A stretch of DNA of 64,000 nucleotides from Neisseria zoodegmatis (GCF_900187305.1 NZ_LT906434.1:558001-622000); one strand, 5' to 3'. Positions 32,421 to 43,500 are shown, numbered from the stretch's first letter. Notes: generated by a model not told the origin, from the sequence alone. Translations and numbers: made by a program.

Positions 32421-32577
32421 TATAGCAAAGAAACTTATTTTTGATACAAGGCAGCAAGCCGCAGACAGTACAAGGAGTACGGAACCGATTCTGTTGCCGC
32501 TTTAGCGGCTTACACAATCGTTCTCTTTGAGCTAAGGCGCAGCAACGCCGTAGCAAAATTTAAGTTTATTTGCGATA
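32421..32577. repeat. 157-base MITE-like repeat between pgaA and pgaB
   Basis: Imperfect terminal inverted repeats TATAGCAAAGAAACTTATTT and AAACTTAAATTT-type complement at the right end enclose the segment. The interior contains GCCGCAGACAGTACAAGGAG and TCGTTCTCTTTGAGCTAAGG, which I recognise as the widely dispersed neisserial repeat whose ends resemble TATAGTGGATTAA. A partial copy lies at about 10460-10520. Confidence 0.8.
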
Positions 32578-32578
32578 T

Positions 32579-32619
32579 GTTTTCAGACGGCCTAACGGCT
32601 GATGAGGCCGTCTGAAAAC
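32579..32619. terminator. Inverted DUS pair between pgaA and pgaB
   Basis: GTTTTCAGACGGCCT and AGGCCGTCTGAAAAC flank 11 bases. The T-run after the second arm is absent, so it may only attenuate pga transcription. Confidence 0.5.
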
Positions 32620-32657
32620 CATGTTCCCAACCATCCAACCCAAGATACGCACAGACC

Positions 32658-34538
32658 ATGAAATACAAAAGCCTGATTGCCGCCCTGTTGTTGGCCGGCG
32701 GTTTCCAAGCCGCCAATGCTTCCGATGTCCGCTACGGCGTGATGTGTTATCACGATGTGATCGACAACAACCAACCGCCGCCCGTGTTTGTGGAAGACAA
32801 GAAAGACGAAATGCAAGGCGAAATCCGCCGCAGCTATTTTCCGCAAACCATCACGGTGGAACGACTGACCGCACACTTCAACTGGTTGCGCGACAACGGC
32901 TACACGCCCGTCAGCTTCAAGCAGATCGAAGATGCCCGGGCAGGGCGCGGCCAACTGCCGCCCAAACCCGTGCTGCTTACTTTCGACGACGGCTACATCA
33001 GCTTCTACACCAAAATCTATCCGCTTCTCAAAGCCTTCAACTATCCGGCCGTCTATGCCTTGGTAACTTCATGGCTGGAAGTTCCGCCCGGCGGCACGAT
33101 TGCCTACGGCAAGAAAAAGCTGCCGCGCTCGGCTTTCATCACATGGGAGCAGGTGCGTGAAATGCAGAAAAGCGGCTTGATAGAAATCGCCTCGCACACC
33201 CACGATCTGCACCACAGCGTTTCGGGCAACCCCTACGGTTCGCAGTTTGCCGCCATTTTTCCGGCCTACCGTAACGGCCGCTACGAAACCCAAGCGGAAT
33301 ACGAACAACGCATCCGCCACGATTTGCAGCAGTCGGTTGATTTGATTGCCAAACACACCGGTACGCGCCCGAACGTGTTGGTATGGCCTTACGGGCAATT
33401 TAACCAAACTGCCCAAAAAATCGCTGCCGGTGTCGGCTTAACCAACGATTTCACCCTGTTCGACGCCAAGCTCAACACCATCGGTCAACCCAGCGTCGGA
33501 AGGGCTTTGATCGACACCGAATCGGGCTATCCGCTGATTAAATCTTATTTGGCAGGCGAAATCTACGAAGCCCCGCACCAACGAGCCGTGCACGTTGATT
33601 TGGGCGATATGTACGACCCCGATCCGGCCGTTTTGGAAAAACGCTTCGACAAACTCATCGAGCGCGTTTACAAACTGGGCATCACCACCGTTTATCTGCA
33701 AGCCTTTGCCGACGACAACCACGACGGTGTGGCCGAAGCAGTGTATTTCCCCAACCGCCATCTGAAAGTGAAAGCCGATTTGTTCAGCCGTGTGGCATGG
33801 CAGCTGATAACCCGCTCTAACGTGAAGGTATATGCACAGATGCCGATAACCGCGTTCGACTTGGGCAAAAATTACGACTATATCGACGCCGATAAAGCCG
33901 CCGCACCGCATTCGCGCTCGTTGAATCTGTCGCCCGACAGCAAAAAAAACCGCCGCGCCATTACCGAGATTTATGAAGATTTGGCATACAGCAGCCGTTT
34001 TAACGGTTTGGTCTTTCACGAAGGCTTAACAGTCGGCAAAGAAGACAGCCGCACAGATGCCGACCTTACCGGCTTTACCGACGTGCTCAAACAAACGGTT
34101 CTCAAATACAGCTACAACAGCACCAACGAAATGAAAACCGTGCGCAGCCTGGCCGTAAACGGTTCGGATACGCCCGAAGCGCACAGCCGTTTTGCCGAAA
34201 AGCTCGCCCGTTATGCCAATCATTACGACTTCACGGCGATTTCGGCCATGCCCTACACCCTGAACGGCCAGCAGCCCGGCCGCAAAGAAGCGGCACGTTG
34301 GGTGGCAAGTTTGGCCGGAGCGGTAAAACGCAGCAATGTTCCCTTAGATAAAACCTTTTTTGAATTGCAGTCGGTCAACCCGCTGACCGGCCGCCCCGTC
34401 GATCCCGCCGAAATGACCTCTTGGATGAAACTTTTGAAAAAGGAAGGCGTGAAAAATCTGGCCTACCACCACGATGACTTTCTCAACAACCAACCGCCGT
34501 TAAAAGCCATTAAGCCCGACTTCTCAGTCCAACATTAA
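32658..34538 (+). CDS. pgaB: PNAG N-deacetylase PgaB
   Basis: 626 residues with a signal peptide (LIAALLLAGGFQAANA) and two domains. The N-terminal carbohydrate esterase 4 domain has VMCYHDVIDNN, LLTFDDGYISFY (metal-binding Asp-Asp) and IEIASHTHDLHH (two His ligands). The C-terminal glycoside-hydrolase-like domain starts about residue 310 (HVDLGDMYDPD). PgaB removes some acetyl groups from the polymer so that PgaA can export it. Unlike E. coli PgaB there is no clear lipobox Cys after the signal peptide, so it may be soluble in the periplasm. Confidence 0.93.
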   Translation: MKYKSLIAALLLAGGFQAANASDVRYGVMCYHDVIDNNQPPPVFVEDKKDEMQGEIRRSYFPQTITVERLTAHFNWLRDNGYTPVSFKQIEDARAGRGQLPPKPVLLTFDDGYISFYTKIYPLLKAFNYPAVYALVTSWLEVPPGGTIAYGKKKLPRSAFITWEQVREMQKSGLIEIASHTHDLHHSVSGNPYGSQFAAIFPAYRNGRYETQAEYEQRIRHDLQQSVDLIAKHTGTRPNVLVWPYGQFNQTAQKIAAGVGLTNDFTLFDAKLNTIGQPSVGRALIDTESGYPLIKSYLAGEIYEAPHQRAVHVDLGDMYDPDPAVLEKRFDKLIERVYKLGITTVYLQAFADDNHDGVAEAVYFPNRHLKVKADLFSRVAWQLITRSNVKVYAQMPITAFDLGKNYDYIDADKAAAPHSRSLNLSPDSKKNRRAITEIYEDLAYSSRFNGLVFHEGLTVGKEDSRTDADLTGFTDVLKQTVLKYSYNSTNEMKTVRSLAVNGSDTPEAHSRFAEKLARYANHYDFTAISAMPYTLNGQQPGRKEAARWVASLAGAVKRSNVPLDKTFFELQSVNPLTGRPVDPAEMTSWMKLLKKEGVKNLAYHHDDFLNNQPPLKAIKPDFSVQH

Positions 34539-34548
34539 TGAATGCCGA

Positions 34549-34609
34549 TTTTTTCAGACGGCCTCAGGCAACCGTTTGGCACGCCAAGCAAGGAGGCCGT
34601 CTGAAAAAA
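34549..34609. terminator. Inverted DUS pair between pgaB and pgaC
   Basis: TTTTTTCAGACGGCCT and AGGCCGTCTGAAAAAA are separated by about 30 bases. It is a weak hairpin; pgaC starts 60 bases later, so read-through is expected. Confidence 0.45.
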
Positions 34610-34668
34610 TACATGGCGGTTCGGCCGCCCGATTGTAAGAAAACCATAATGGTAAAGGTATAGCCGCT

Positions 34669-35895
34669 ATGACCTGGTATGAATATTTAGCTGTTTTCGT
34701 GATGCTCTATCCGGGCATCATGGCCGTTTACTGGACGGTTTCCGGGCTGTTTTATTTCCTTTTTTGGGAAAACCGCATGGATGAGCCGGAATACATGTTT
34801 CAAGAAGAAGCGCCAATGGTGAGCGTGCTGATTCCCTGTTACAACGAAGCCGCCAACCTCGATATGTCGATTCCCCATCTGCTCAACCTTACTTATCCCA
34901 ACTACGAGCTGATATTCATCAACGACGGCAGCACCGACGATACCTTGAGCATCATCCGCCGCTGGGCAATGCAGGCCGAAAAAATCGTCGTGGTCGACCA
35001 ACCCAACGGCGGCAAAGCCTCGGCCATGAACAACGGCGTGCGCCATGCTTTGGGCAAATACATCGTCGGCATAGACGGAGACGCCATTCTCGATTACAGC
35101 GCCATCGAATACATGATTCAAAACATGGAAAACAACCCCGAATTGGGCGCAGTAACCGGCAACCCGCGCGTACGCAACCGCAGTACCGTGCTGGGCAAGC
35201 TGCAAGTGGCCGAATTCAGCTCCATCATCGGCCTGATCAAACGCTCGCAAAGCATGGTCGGCACATTGTTCACCGTGTCCGGCGTCATCATGTGCATCCG
35301 CAAAGACGTGCTGGTGAAAATCGGCGGCTGGAGCGACAACATGATTACCGACGATATCGACATCAGCTGGAAAACCCAAATCGCCGGCTACAACATAGCC
35401 TACGAACCCCGCGCCCTGTGTTGGGTGCTGATGCCCGAAACCGTGCGCGGGCTTTACCGCCAACGCTTGCGTTGGGCTCAGGGCGGGGCGGAAGTGATTC
35501 TGAAATACTTCAACGGCATTTGGAAGCTGCACCATATCCGCTTGTGGCCGCTGTATGCCGAATATTTCGTTACCTTGTTTTGGGCGTATTCACTCTTAAC
35601 CGTTACCGTAATCGGTATAGCCGGCCTGTTTACCGGCGATATGCAGGAATTGACTTTGTTCAAAGTAGCCAGCTTGGTCACATTTATGATGTTTATCCTG
35701 CAATTTTCCGTGAGCATGTTTATCGACAGCCGCTACGAGCGCAACCTGATGCGTTATTTCATGAGTTGCATTTGGTATCCCTACGCATTCTGGATGCTCA
35801 ACAGCATCACGCTCATTCACGGTTTCCCCAAAGCACTGTTGCGCGACAAAAAGCGCAAAGCCACCTGGATCAGCCCCGACAGGGGCGTGCAGTAA
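34669..35895 (+). CDS. pgaC: PNAG synthase catalytic subunit PgaC
   Basis: A 408-residue processive family 2 glycosyltransferase in the inner membrane. Catalytic features are visible in order: VSVLIPCYNEAANL, FINDGSTDDT, GIDGDA (metal-binding Asp), TDDIDISWK (base) and QRLRWAQGG (Q-x-x-R-W). Two N-terminal and about three C-terminal transmembrane segments surround the cytoplasmic domain. PgaC polymerises UDP-GlcNAc to poly-beta-1,6-GlcNAc with PgaD. Length fits the family (E. coli 441). Confidence 0.95.
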   Translation: MTWYEYLAVFVMLYPGIMAVYWTVSGLFYFLFWENRMDEPEYMFQEEAPMVSVLIPCYNEAANLDMSIPHLLNLTYPNYELIFINDGSTDDTLSIIRRWAMQAEKIVVVDQPNGGKASAMNNGVRHALGKYIVGIDGDAILDYSAIEYMIQNMENNPELGAVTGNPRVRNRSTVLGKLQVAEFSSIIGLIKRSQSMVGTLFTVSGVIMCIRKDVLVKIGGWSDNMITDDIDISWKTQIAGYNIAYEPRALCWVLMPETVRGLYRQRLRWAQGGAEVILKYFNGIWKLHHIRLWPLYAEYFVTLFWAYSLLTVTVIGIAGLFTGDMQELTLFKVASLVTFMMFILQFSVSMFIDSRYERNLMRYFMSCIWYPYAFWMLNSITLIHGFPKALLRDKKRKATWISPDRGVQ

Positions 35896-35926
35896 CTTTC
35901 AGGCCTGATAAAAAAGGAGACGTTAA

Positions 35927-36238
35927 ATGTCTGAACAAATACAAGACTTACGCGAACTATTGGTTATACACAAAGCACGCAATCCCAACCCCGTTATCAG
36001 CACCAAAAGCATACTCATCTTTGCCTTTACCTGGACTTTATGGTTTTTAACGGCCTATTTGATTTTTCGCGACCATCAGGCACTGATTTATCGGCCGATA
36101 GTCGGTACTTGGGCTTTGGCCGACTTGGCTAAAATAGCCGCCGTTATCGTTTTGCTGCAATTAAACATCCTTTTGCTGTGGTCGATTTTCGCAGTCCGCA
36201 AACCCAAAAAAGAACTTCCGAACCAGGCTGAAAAATAA
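35927..36238 (+). CDS. pgaD: PNAG synthesis accessory protein PgaD
   Basis: 103 residues with two transmembrane segments (SILIFAFTWTLWFLTAYLIF and LAKIAAVIVLLQLNILLLW) and a short basic tail. It follows pgaC by 31 bases with the ribosome binding site AAGGAGA. E. coli PgaD (137 residues) is the second subunit of the c-di-GMP-regulated synthase and has the same two-helix plan. Assignment rests mainly on position and topology. Confidence 0.85.
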   Translation: MSEQIQDLRELLVIHKARNPNPVISTKSILIFAFTWTLWFLTAYLIFRDHQALIYRPIVGTWALADLAKIAAVIVLLQLNILLLWSIFAVRKPKKELPNQAEK

Positions 36239-36256
36239 TCCTTCCAACCCCGTCGG

Positions 36257-36290
36257 CAGGCCGTCTGAATCATCGCTTTCAGACGGCCTG
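36257..36290. terminator. Inverted DUS terminator of the pga operon
   Basis: CAGGCCGTCTGAA and complement surround 8 bases, 18 bases after pgaD. Confidence 0.75.
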
Positions 36291-36414
36291 TACACATCAA
36301 AAACACATTAAAAGAAAGTTCCTATTTACACAAATTTAGTTTATGATTAACAAACTACTGCATATTACAGATGCAGCTATTCAGAAGAAAAAACCACTAA
36401 AAGGAACCATTGAG

Positions 36415-39000
36415 ATGTTAGAAGCCTATCGCAAAGCCGCCGCAGAGCGCGAAGCTCTGGGCATTCCCGCCCTCCCGCTCACAGCACAGCAAACCGCCGA
36501 TTTGGTCGAATTGCTGAAAAATCCGCCCGCAGGCGAAGGTGAGTTTCTGGTAGACCTGCTTGCCAACCGCGTACCGCCCGGTGTGGACGATGCCTCCAAA
36601 GTGAAAGCATCTTTCCTTGCCGCCGTTGCCGAAGGCAGCGTAACCAGCCCGCTGGTGTCTCCCGAATATGCAACCGAACTTTTGGGCACCATGCTCGGCG
36701 GCTACAACATCCATCCGCTGATTGAGCTTCTCGATAACGACAAACTGGCTCCCATTGCCGCCGAAGGCTTGAAACACACCCTGCTGATGTTCGACTCTTT
36801 CCACGACGTGGAAGAAAAAGTCCAAAAAGGCAACGAACACGCCAAAGCCGTATTGGAATCTTGGGCCAATGCCGAATGGTTCACTTCGCGCGAAAAAGTG
36901 CCCGAAAAAATCACCGTTACCGTATTTAAAGTAGACGGCGAAACCAATACCGACGACCTTTCCCCCGCGCCCGACGCATGGAGCCGCCCCGACATCCCGC
37001 TGCACGCTTTGGCGATGCTGAAAAACCCGCGCGACGGCATCAATCCCGACAAACCCGGCGAAGTCGGCCCCATCAAACTGTTGGAAGAATTGAAGGCCAA
37101 AGGCCATCCCGTTGCTTATGTAGGCGACGTAGTAGGTACCGGTTCTTCACGTAAATCCGCCACCAACTCTGTAATCTGGCACACCGGTTTGGACATTCCT
37201 TTCGTGCCGAACAAACGCTACGGCGGCGTATGCTTAGGCGGCAAAATCGCGCCGATTTTCTTCAACACTCAAGAAGACTCGGGCGCATTGCCGATTGAGG
37301 TTGACGTATCGCAACTGAAAATGGGCGATGTAGTCGATATCCTGCCTTACGAAGGCAAGATTGTGAAAAACGGCGAAACCGTTGCCGAATTCCAATTGAA
37401 ATCACAAGTATTGCTCGACGAAGTACAAGCCGGCGGCCGTATCAACCTGATTATCGGTCGCGGCCTGACCGCCAAAGCCCGCGAAGCTTTAGGCTTGCCC
37501 GCATCTACCGAATTCCGCTTGCCGCAAGCGCCTGCCGAAAGCAAAGCAGGTTTCACTTTGGCTCAAAAAATGGTCGGCCGTGCCTGCGGCTTGCCTGAAG
37601 GTCAAGGCGTGCGTCCGGGTACTTATTGCGAACCGCGCATGACCACCGTCGGCTCTCAAGATACCACCGGCCCGATGACCCGCGACGAGCTGAAAGACTT
37701 GGCTTGCTTGGGCTTCTCTGCCGACTTGGTAATGCAGTCTTTCTGTCATACCGCGGCTTATCCGAAACCGGTTGACGTGAAAACCCATAAAGAACTGCCT
37801 GAGTTCATCTCTACCCGTGGCGGCGTGGCTTTGCGTCCGGGCGACGGCGTGATCCACTCATGGCTGAACCGTTTGTTGCTGCCTGATACTGTCGGCACCG
37901 GTGGTGACTCGCACACCCGTTTCCCATTGGGTATTTCATTCCCGGCAGGTTCGGGCTTGGTAGCATTTGCCGCGGCAACCGGCGTAATGCCTTTGGATAT
38001 GCCTGAGTCTGTATTGGTACGCTTCAGCGGCAAACTGCAACCGGGCGTAACCCTGCGCGATTTGGTAAACGCCATTCCGTTGTACGCCATCAAACAAGGT
38101 TTGCTGACCGTAGCCAAAGCCGGTAAGAAAAACATCTTCTCAGGCCGCATCTTGGAAATCGAAGGTCTGCCTGATCTGAAAGTTGAGCAAGCGTTTGAAT
38201 TGTCTGACGCTTCTGCCGAGCGTTCTGCTGCGGGCTGTACCGTTAAATTGAACGAAGAGCCGATCATCGAATACATGAAGTCCAACATCGTATTGATGAA
38301 GAACATGATTGCAGACGGCTATAAAGATCCGCGCACTTTGGAGCGCCGCATCAAAGCCATGGAAGCTTGGTTGGCTAATCCGCAATTGATGGAAGCCGAT
38401 AAAGATGCCGAATACGCTGCCGTTATCGAAATCAATATGGACGACATCAAAGAGCCGATCATCGCCTGCCCGAACGATCCGGACGACGTATGCTTCATGT
38501 CTGAAAAATCAGGCACTGTGATCGACGAAGTGTTTATCGGTTCTTGTATGACCAACATCGGCCACTTCCGCGCAGCTTCCAAACTGTTGGAAGGCAAGAG
38601 CGATATTCCCGTGCGTTTGTGGGTAGCTCCGCCGACCAAGATGGATGCCCAAGAGTTGACCAACGAAGGCCACTACGGTGTATTGGGTCGTGCCGGTGCG
38701 CGTATGGAGATGCCCGGTTGCTCGTTGTGTATGGGTAACCAAGCACAAGTACGCGAAGGTGCAACCGTAATGTCGACTTCAACCCGTAACTTCCCGAACC
38801 GATTGGGTAAAAACACCAACGTGTATTTGGGTTCGGCTGAATTGGCAGCAATCTGTTCTAAACTGGGTAAAATCCCGACTGTTGAGGAATACCAAGCCAA
38901 CATCGGTATCATCAACGAGCAGGGCGACCAAATCTATCGTTACATGAACTTCAATGAAATCGAAAGCTACAACGAAGTAGCCGACAAAGTAAACGTGTAA
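36415..39000 (+). CDS. acnB: Aconitate hydratase B
   Basis: An 861-residue aconitase of the AcnB type that interconverts citrate and isocitrate in the TCA cycle. It has the N-terminal HEAT-like domain typical of AcnB ([16 protein letters not shown]), followed by the swivel domain with [16 protein letters not shown], and the catalytic domains with [15 protein letters not shown] and the cluster-binding Cys residues ([13 protein letters not shown] and CSLCMGN). The frame extends 24 codons upstream to 36343, but the ATG at 36415 gives the canonical N-terminus and has AAGGA 10 bases before it. It ends at a very good intrinsic terminator. Confidence 0.96.
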   Translation: MLEAYRKAAAEREALGIPALPLTAQQTADLVELLKNPPAGEGEFLVDLLANRVPPGVDDASKVKASFLAAVAEGSVTSPLVSPEYATELLGTMLGGYNIHPLIELLDNDKLAPIAAEGLKHTLLMFDSFHDVEEKVQKGNEHAKAVLESWANAEWFTSREKVPEKITVTVFKVDGETNTDDLSPAPDAWSRPDIPLHALAMLKNPRDGINPDKPGEVGPIKLLEELKAKGHPVAYVGDVVGTGSSRKSATNSVIWHTGLDIPFVPNKRYGGVCLGGKIAPIFFNTQEDSGALPIEVDVSQLKMGDVVDILPYEGKIVKNGETVAEFQLKSQVLLDEVQAGGRINLIIGRGLTAKAREALGLPASTEFRLPQAPAESKAGFTLAQKMVGRACGLPEGQGVRPGTYCEPRMTTVGSQDTTGPMTRDELKDLACLGFSADLVMQSFCHTAAYPKPVDVKTHKELPEFISTRGGVALRPGDGVIHSWLNRLLLPDTVGTGGDSHTRFPLGISFPAGSGLVAFAAATGVMPLDMPESVLVRFSGKLQPGVTLRDLVNAIPLYAIKQGLLTVAKAGKKNIFSGRILEIEGLPDLKVEQAFELSDASAERSAAGCTVKLNEEPIIEYMKSNIVLMKNMIADGYKDPRTLERRIKAMEAWLANPQLMEADKDAEYAAVIEINMDDIKEPIIACPNDPDDVCFMSEKSGTVIDEVFIGSCMTNIGHFRAASKLLEGKSDIPVRLWVAPPTKMDAQELTNEGHYGVLGRAGARMEMPGCSLCMGNQAQVREGATVMSTSTRNFPNRLGKNTNVYLGSAELAAICSKLGKIPTVEEYQANIGIINEQGDQIYRYMNFNEIESYNEVADKVNV

Positions 39001-39025
39001 CCGCTAGAATGTTGTAGTTTTTCAG

Positions 39026-39054
39026 ACGGCCTTGAATGTTCAAGGCCGTTTTTT
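39026..39054 (+). terminator. acnB terminator
   Basis: ACGGCCTTGAA pairs with TTCAAGGCCGT over a 2-base gap and is followed by TTTTT. One arm begins inside a DUS. Confidence 0.85.
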
Positions 39055-39092
39055 AATGGCATTTTGATGAGGTTTATTGAAGGACTGAAAAT

Positions 39093-39147
39093 ATAAAAAT
39101 CCCCGATGTTCTTTGCCAATACGGTAACTAACATCGGGGATTTTTAT
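39093..39147. terminator. Second hairpin beyond acnB
   Basis: ATAAAAATCCCCGATGTT pairs perfectly with its complement at 39130-39147 across a 19-base loop. Symmetrical A- and T-runs would allow termination on either strand, most likely for aroB. Confidence 0.75.
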
Positions 39148-39407
39148 GTGTTGATTTTTACGGGCTGATGCAGTGATTGAAACATCAAACGAGGCTTTTA
39201 AAGTGCTTCAGATAAAGCCCAAGGCAAGCTTTACAACTTGAGGCCGTCTGAAAGCGAATTTGTGAGCTTCGCCAAAGCGAGCAGAGCAAGTTTCGCAAAA
39301 TATTCTTCGAACGATACTCTGCCGCTACGGTTTGGCTTAGGCGAGCATGTTTCACAGTTGCGACTGATTCTGCAAAGCTCCCCAAGCCGCATCTTGAAAA
39401 TGAATGT

Positions 39408-40487
39408 TTACAGATAAGGAGCCAGAGTTTGCTTCAAAATCTCCATATCGGTAATTTTCGTAATGTTGGCTTCGCCTAAGCGTTTGAGGCCGATAAAGCG
39501 CATGATACCGCTGCTGACTTTTTTATCGTGCTGCATATGGCTTATCCATTTTTCAAAAGCGAATTGTGGCGGAGTTACCGGCAGATCGGCTTGCTTGATC
39601 AGCTTCACCATGCGCTCGGTGTCATGTGTTTTCAGATGGCCTAAGACTTCTGACAAACGGCAGGCCAATACCATGCCGGCGGCCACGGCTTCGCCATGCA
39701 GCCATACGCCGTAACCCATTTCGGCTTCGATGGCATGTCCGAATGTGTGGCCTAAATTCAACCATGCGCGGATACCTTGTTCGGTTTCGTCTTTTGCCAC
39801 AATCTCGGCTTTCATTTTGCAGCAGTGGTAAACGGCTTCTGCCAGTAGGGTTTTGTTTTGCTGCATCAATTTCGTTATGTTTTTTTCCAGCCATGCTAAG
39901 AAATCGCTGTCGCCGAGAGCGGCATATTTGATAACTTCGGCCATGCCGGCAGATAATTCGCGAGCGGGTAGGGTGGCGAGGGTGTTTAGATCGGCCAGCA
40001 CGGCTTGCGGCTGATAAAACGCACCAATCATGTTTTTGCCGAGCGGGTGGTTGATAGCGGTTTTGCCGCCTACCGATGAATCGACTTGGCTGAGCAGAGT
40101 GGTTGGGATTTGAATAAAAGGTGCACCCCGCTGGTAGGTTGCGGCAGCAAAGCCGACGATATCGCCGATGACGCCGCCGCCGAGTGCGATAAGTGTGGTT
40201 TTCCGTTCGGCCCGGTGTTGCATCAGGCCGTCGAAAATCAGATTGAGCGTTTGCCAGTTTTTATATTGCTCTCCGTCGGGCAATACGATATTGAAACACT
40301 CAATGCCTTCGGAAGCTAAGGCCGTCTGAAGCGTATTCAAATATAAGGGAGCAATGGTTTCATTGGTAATGATGGCAGCCTTTTTGCCGAGATAGGGCTT
40401 TAAGATGGAGCCTGCTTGAGCTAAAAGGTTTTCACCAATGAAGATAGGATATTGATGAGATGGGGCGGCTACGGTAAGTGTACGCAT
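39408..40487 (-). CDS. aroB: 3-dehydroquinate synthase
   Basis: 359 residues. AroB converts DAHP to 3-dehydroquinate in the shikimate pathway with NAD and a divalent metal. Diagnostic stretches are [21 protein letters not shown] (first 20 shown as [20 protein letters not shown]), [20 protein letters not shown], the metal-binding region [12 protein letters not shown] and GEAVAAGM. Length is standard. aroK lies upstream on the same strand, as commonly found, but about 240 bases and an inverted DUS pair lie between them. Confidence 0.96.
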   Translation of the reverse strand: MRTLTVAAPSHQYPIFIGENLLAQAGSILKPYLGKKAAIITNETIAPLYLNTLQTALASEGIECFNIVLPDGEQYKNWQTLNLIFDGLMQHRAERKTTLIALGGGVIGDIVGFAAATYQRGAPFIQIPTTLLSQVDSSVGGKTAINHPLGKNMIGAFYQPQAVLADLNTLATLPARELSAGMAEVIKYAALGDSDFLAWLEKNITKLMQQNKTLLAEAVYHCCKMKAEIVAKDETEQGIRAWLNLGHTFGHAIEAEMGYGVWLHGEAVAAGMVLACRLSEVLGHLKTHDTERMVKLIKQADLPVTPPQFAFEKWISHMQHDKKVSSGIMRFIGLKRLGEANITKITDMEILKQTLAPYL

Positions 40488-40544
40488 AGTATGGTTTCAT
40501 TCATTAATGTGGTTAAAGCCACAGGTTGATATTCCCTTAAGGTT

Positions 40545-40589
40545 TGAGGCCGTCTGAAAAATAATGCAAGAGATTTTCAGACGGCCTCA
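40545..40589. terminator. Inverted DUS pair between aroK and aroB
   Basis: TGAGGCCGTCTGAAAA and complement are separated by 13 bases. On the minus strand it lies after aroK and before aroB and may separate the two transcripts. Confidence 0.65.
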
Positions 40590-40728
40590 GTATGCGGTGA
40601 AACTTTAATTGATACGCGGCAATGTAATCGGCTGGTAAAAGCACAATCTATGGTATGTCGGCTGATGTTTTACGCAATGATTAATCCATTGGCCTCATAT
40701 CGAATTTTTTTGCTACTGGGTGCGTAAG

Positions 40729-41265
40729 TCAGTCATGGGCTGTTTGCCGTTCTTTCAACAGAGCCAATAAATGTTCTGCCGTTTTGTAACAATTTGGGCG
40801 GTTGGCTTCGACAATAATGTGGGCGGTCTCGCGATAAATGCCGTCACGGGTTTGATAAAGTTCTTGAAGCTTGGCCAAAGGGTTTTCAACTTGGAGCAGG
40901 GGGCGGTTATTGTCGTAGCGGGTACGCTCAAGCAATACTTCCGGGGAGGCGTGTAAATAAACGACTGTGCCGCGGGTTCGCAGATTGTGCCGGTTTTCTT
41001 CACGGATAACAGCACCGCCGCCGGTGGCCAAAACAATATTGTTCATGGCCGTTAATTCATCAATGATAGCTGCTTCTCTGTCGCGAAACCCTTGTTCTCC
41101 CTCTACTTCGAAAATAGTAGGGATAGACACACCGGTACGCCTGCAAATTTCTTGGTCACTATCATAGAAAGAATGCTCAAGCACTTGGGCGATATGCTTG
41201 CCCAAAGTGGTTTTTCCCGCGCCCATTAGGCCGATTAAAAATAAATTGCCTGCTATGTTTTCCAT
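40729..41265 (-). CDS. aroK: Shikimate kinase
   Basis: 178 residues. It phosphorylates shikimate. The Walker A motif is [11 protein letters not shown] near residue 14, the substrate-binding DSDQEI follows, then the GGGAV loop (ATGGGAVIR) and the LID-like region [10 protein letters not shown]. The ATG at 41263-41265 ([15 protein letters not shown]) is chosen; a start three codons earlier is equally open and neither has a clear ribosome binding site. It follows pilQ by about 65 bases on the same strand, continuing the common neisserial order pilMNOPQ-aroK-aroB. Confidence 0.95.
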   Translation of the reverse strand: MENIAGNLFLIGLMGAGKTTLGKHIAQVLEHSFYDSDQEICRRTGVSIPTIFEVEGEQGFRDREAAIIDELTAMNNIVLATGGGAVIREENRHNLRTRGTVVYLHASPEVLLERTRYDNNRPLLQVENPLAKLQELYQTRDGIYRETAHIIVEANRPNCYKTAEHLLALLKERQTAHD

Positions 41266-41331
41266 AGCAGGCATTGTAAACGAAAATATACGTATTAGGT
41301 GTTTATTTCGTTTGTGTGATTTCAGACGGCC

Positions 41332-43488
41332 TTAGTAGCGTAAGTTGCTGCCTACATTATCCATAATGCGCGGAGTAATGAAAATCAGCAGTTCGCGACG
41401 ACGTTCTTTGCGGGTACGTGATTTGAACAGATTGCCTACCACCGGAATGTCACCCAGCAGGGGCACTTTGCTCACTGTATTGCCGTTTTCTTCTTCGTAA
41501 ATACCACCGACAATGAGTGTACCTCCATCTTCAACCATGGCTTGGGTTTGGAGTTGTTTGGTGGTAATACATTTGGTCGTCACGCCGCCGGATATACAGT
41601 CGGTTGGGCTGTCTTTGTTGATTTTCACCGTCATGATGACTTGCCCGTCCGGCGTGATATTAGGCGTAACAGTTAAACCCAACACAGCCTTTTTGAACGT
41701 AATAGAAGTGGCGCCGCTTGATGTAGCCTCTTCGTAAGGGATTTCAGAGCCTGATTCAATCATGGCTTCTTTGCGGTCTTGGGTTAACACGCGCGGGTTG
41801 GAAATGATTTTACCTCTGCTTTGCTCTTGCATCGCGGTCAATTCCAAGCCCAAAGCACCCGACGAAATCGCACGAACCAATGCGATGCTGGTTGTCGCAG
41901 AAGTAATCGGCAAGCTGATATTCGGGTTCATTTGGAGCGGAGTTGTGGAAGGAAGGGTGTTAGACCCGCTTAAGATGGCATTGGCAATGGTACGGCGGTT
42001 GTTCACTTCTGTGCCGTAGTTGTTTACCGCATTTGTCCAATCAGAACCCCAGCTGCTCGCTCCCTTCACACCAGTAGCACCAAACTTCACGCCGATATCA
42101 CGAGAAAAATCATCATTGGCTTCTACAATACGGGCTTCCACCATCACTTGGCGGGTTGGCACATCCAATTCGTCAATCAATTTTTGGAATTTTTGAATGA
42201 CGTGGCGGTTGTCCGTAATAATCAGTGTGTTGGTAGCAGGATCAATCAGCGCACTGCCTCTTCCGCTCAACATGCTGTTGCGGTCGTTGTTGCTACCACT
42301 CTCATCAAGGCGCAAGATTTTGCGGAATTCTTCCACATTTTTATATTTGAGCTGGAAAGTTTGAGACAGCAAGGGACCCAAGTCATCAATTTCTTTCTGA
42401 GCTTGCAGGGTAGCTTTGTCTTTGGCCAATAACTCTTCACGTGGAGCAACGTTGATGATATTGCCTTGGCGGCGCATATCAAGGTTGCGGGCTTGCATGA
42501 CCAAGTCGAGTGCTTGATCCCAAGGAACGTCTTTGAGCGACAGGGTCATTTTGCCGTTTACCGTGTCGCTGGCAACGATGTTCATGCCGGACTCTTTTGC
42601 CAGGATTTGCAGAATGGTTCGTACTTCCACATCTTGGAAATCCAAAGAAATTTTGCGTCCGTTAAATGATTTTTGCGGTGTGTTTGCCAGGCCTTGAGCG
42701 GAAATATTGGCTTTTCTAACTACTTCAAAGCTATAGCGTCCGTGAGCACCTTGTGTTTGTACATCCCAGCTGCCTTGGTTACGGATAATGAGCTGGGTGT
42801 TGTTGCCAATACGTTTGATGGTTACGTTGCGAACGGGCGTATTGAAGTCGGCCACATCTAAACTACGTTGCGCTTGGGTAGGAAGCGGGTAGTTTTTCAG
42901 AGTAATGGTGATTCTATCGCTTTGTTTTTTGATTTCAGGTTCACCGGTAAAGGAAGGGGCGTTCAATTCCACAATGCCTGAATTTCGAGAGCCTTTGCGG
43001 AAATCAATATTGGCAGAAACGGCAATCTGCTCGCTTTTTGCCGGTGCTGATTTGATTGCGGCAGGAGTGGACACGCTTTGTTGCGGCATGTTGCTCGTTT
43101 TATTAATGGCTTCACTGATATACACCCAAACCTCATCACCTTTGATTTCGGTGTTGTATTGGCTGGCTTTATTCAAACCCAATAAAATGCGTGCACGATT
43201 ATCGTTTTGCGCCGCAGTAATTTGATTCAATAAAGGATCTGCATATTCCAAAACCGGTTGCGGCAGTTGGATGGAGGTGCCGGCGAAGTCCAGTGCAATA
43301 CGCGCAGGAGTGCTGGTTACAAAGCCGCGAGGAGCGGTAACGTCTTTATCGAATTTGATTTTGATAATTTTTTGATTGTCAGGCAGAGAGGATACGTTGA
43401 TATCAGTAATATTGCCTGCGCAGGCCGTCTGAACGGCAAAGCCGATGGTGATGGCTGAAAAAATCTTTGTAATGTTGCGTGAGTTCAT
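41332..43488 (-). CDS. pilQ: Type IV pilus secretin PilQ
   Basis: 718 residues with a signal peptide ([19 protein letters not shown]). It has N-terminal AMIN domains ([20 protein letters not shown] and a second near 160-240), a secretin/TonB short N-terminal domain ([20 protein letters not shown]), N1 domain, and the C-terminal secretin barrel ([38 protein letters not shown]). PilQ forms the multimeric outer-membrane channel for pilus extrusion and retraction and for DNA uptake. The run of small basic repeats seen in meningococcal PilQ is absent between the AMIN domains. It is last in pilMNOPQ. Confidence 0.96.
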   Translation of the reverse strand: MNSRNITKIFSAITIGFAVQTACAGNITDINVSSLPDNQKIIKIKFDKDVTAPRGFVTSTPARIALDFAGTSIQLPQPVLEYADPLLNQITAAQNDNRARILLGLNKASQYNTEIKGDEVWVYISEAINKTSNMPQQSVSTPAAIKSAPAKSEQIAVSANIDFRKGSRNSGIVELNAPSFTGEPEIKKQSDRITITLKNYPLPTQAQRSLDVADFNTPVRNVTIKRIGNNTQLIIRNQGSWDVQTQGAHGRYSFEVVRKANISAQGLANTPQKSFNGRKISLDFQDVEVRTILQILAKESGMNIVASDTVNGKMTLSLKDVPWDQALDLVMQARNLDMRRQGNIINVAPREELLAKDKATLQAQKEIDDLGPLLSQTFQLKYKNVEEFRKILRLDESGSNNDRNSMLSGRGSALIDPATNTLIITDNRHVIQKFQKLIDELDVPTRQVMVEARIVEANDDFSRDIGVKFGATGVKGASSWGSDWTNAVNNYGTEVNNRRTIANAILSGSNTLPSTTPLQMNPNISLPITSATTSIALVRAISSGALGLELTAMQEQSRGKIISNPRVLTQDRKEAMIESGSEIPYEEATSSGATSITFKKAVLGLTVTPNITPDGQVIMTVKINKDSPTDCISGGVTTKCITTKQLQTQAMVEDGGTLIVGGIYEEENGNTVSKVPLLGDIPVVGNLFKSRTRKERRRELLIFITPRIMDNVGSNLRY

Positions 43489-43500
43489 AACTAATGCCCC

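Larger units (their letters stand above)
39001..39407. other. Intergenic region between acnB and aroB
   Basis: Convergent ends of acnB and aroB are separated by about 400 bases. It holds the acnB terminator, a second independent hairpin (39093-39147) and a single DUS near 39241. The remaining ~250 bases show no gene or known repeat. Confidence 0.6.
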
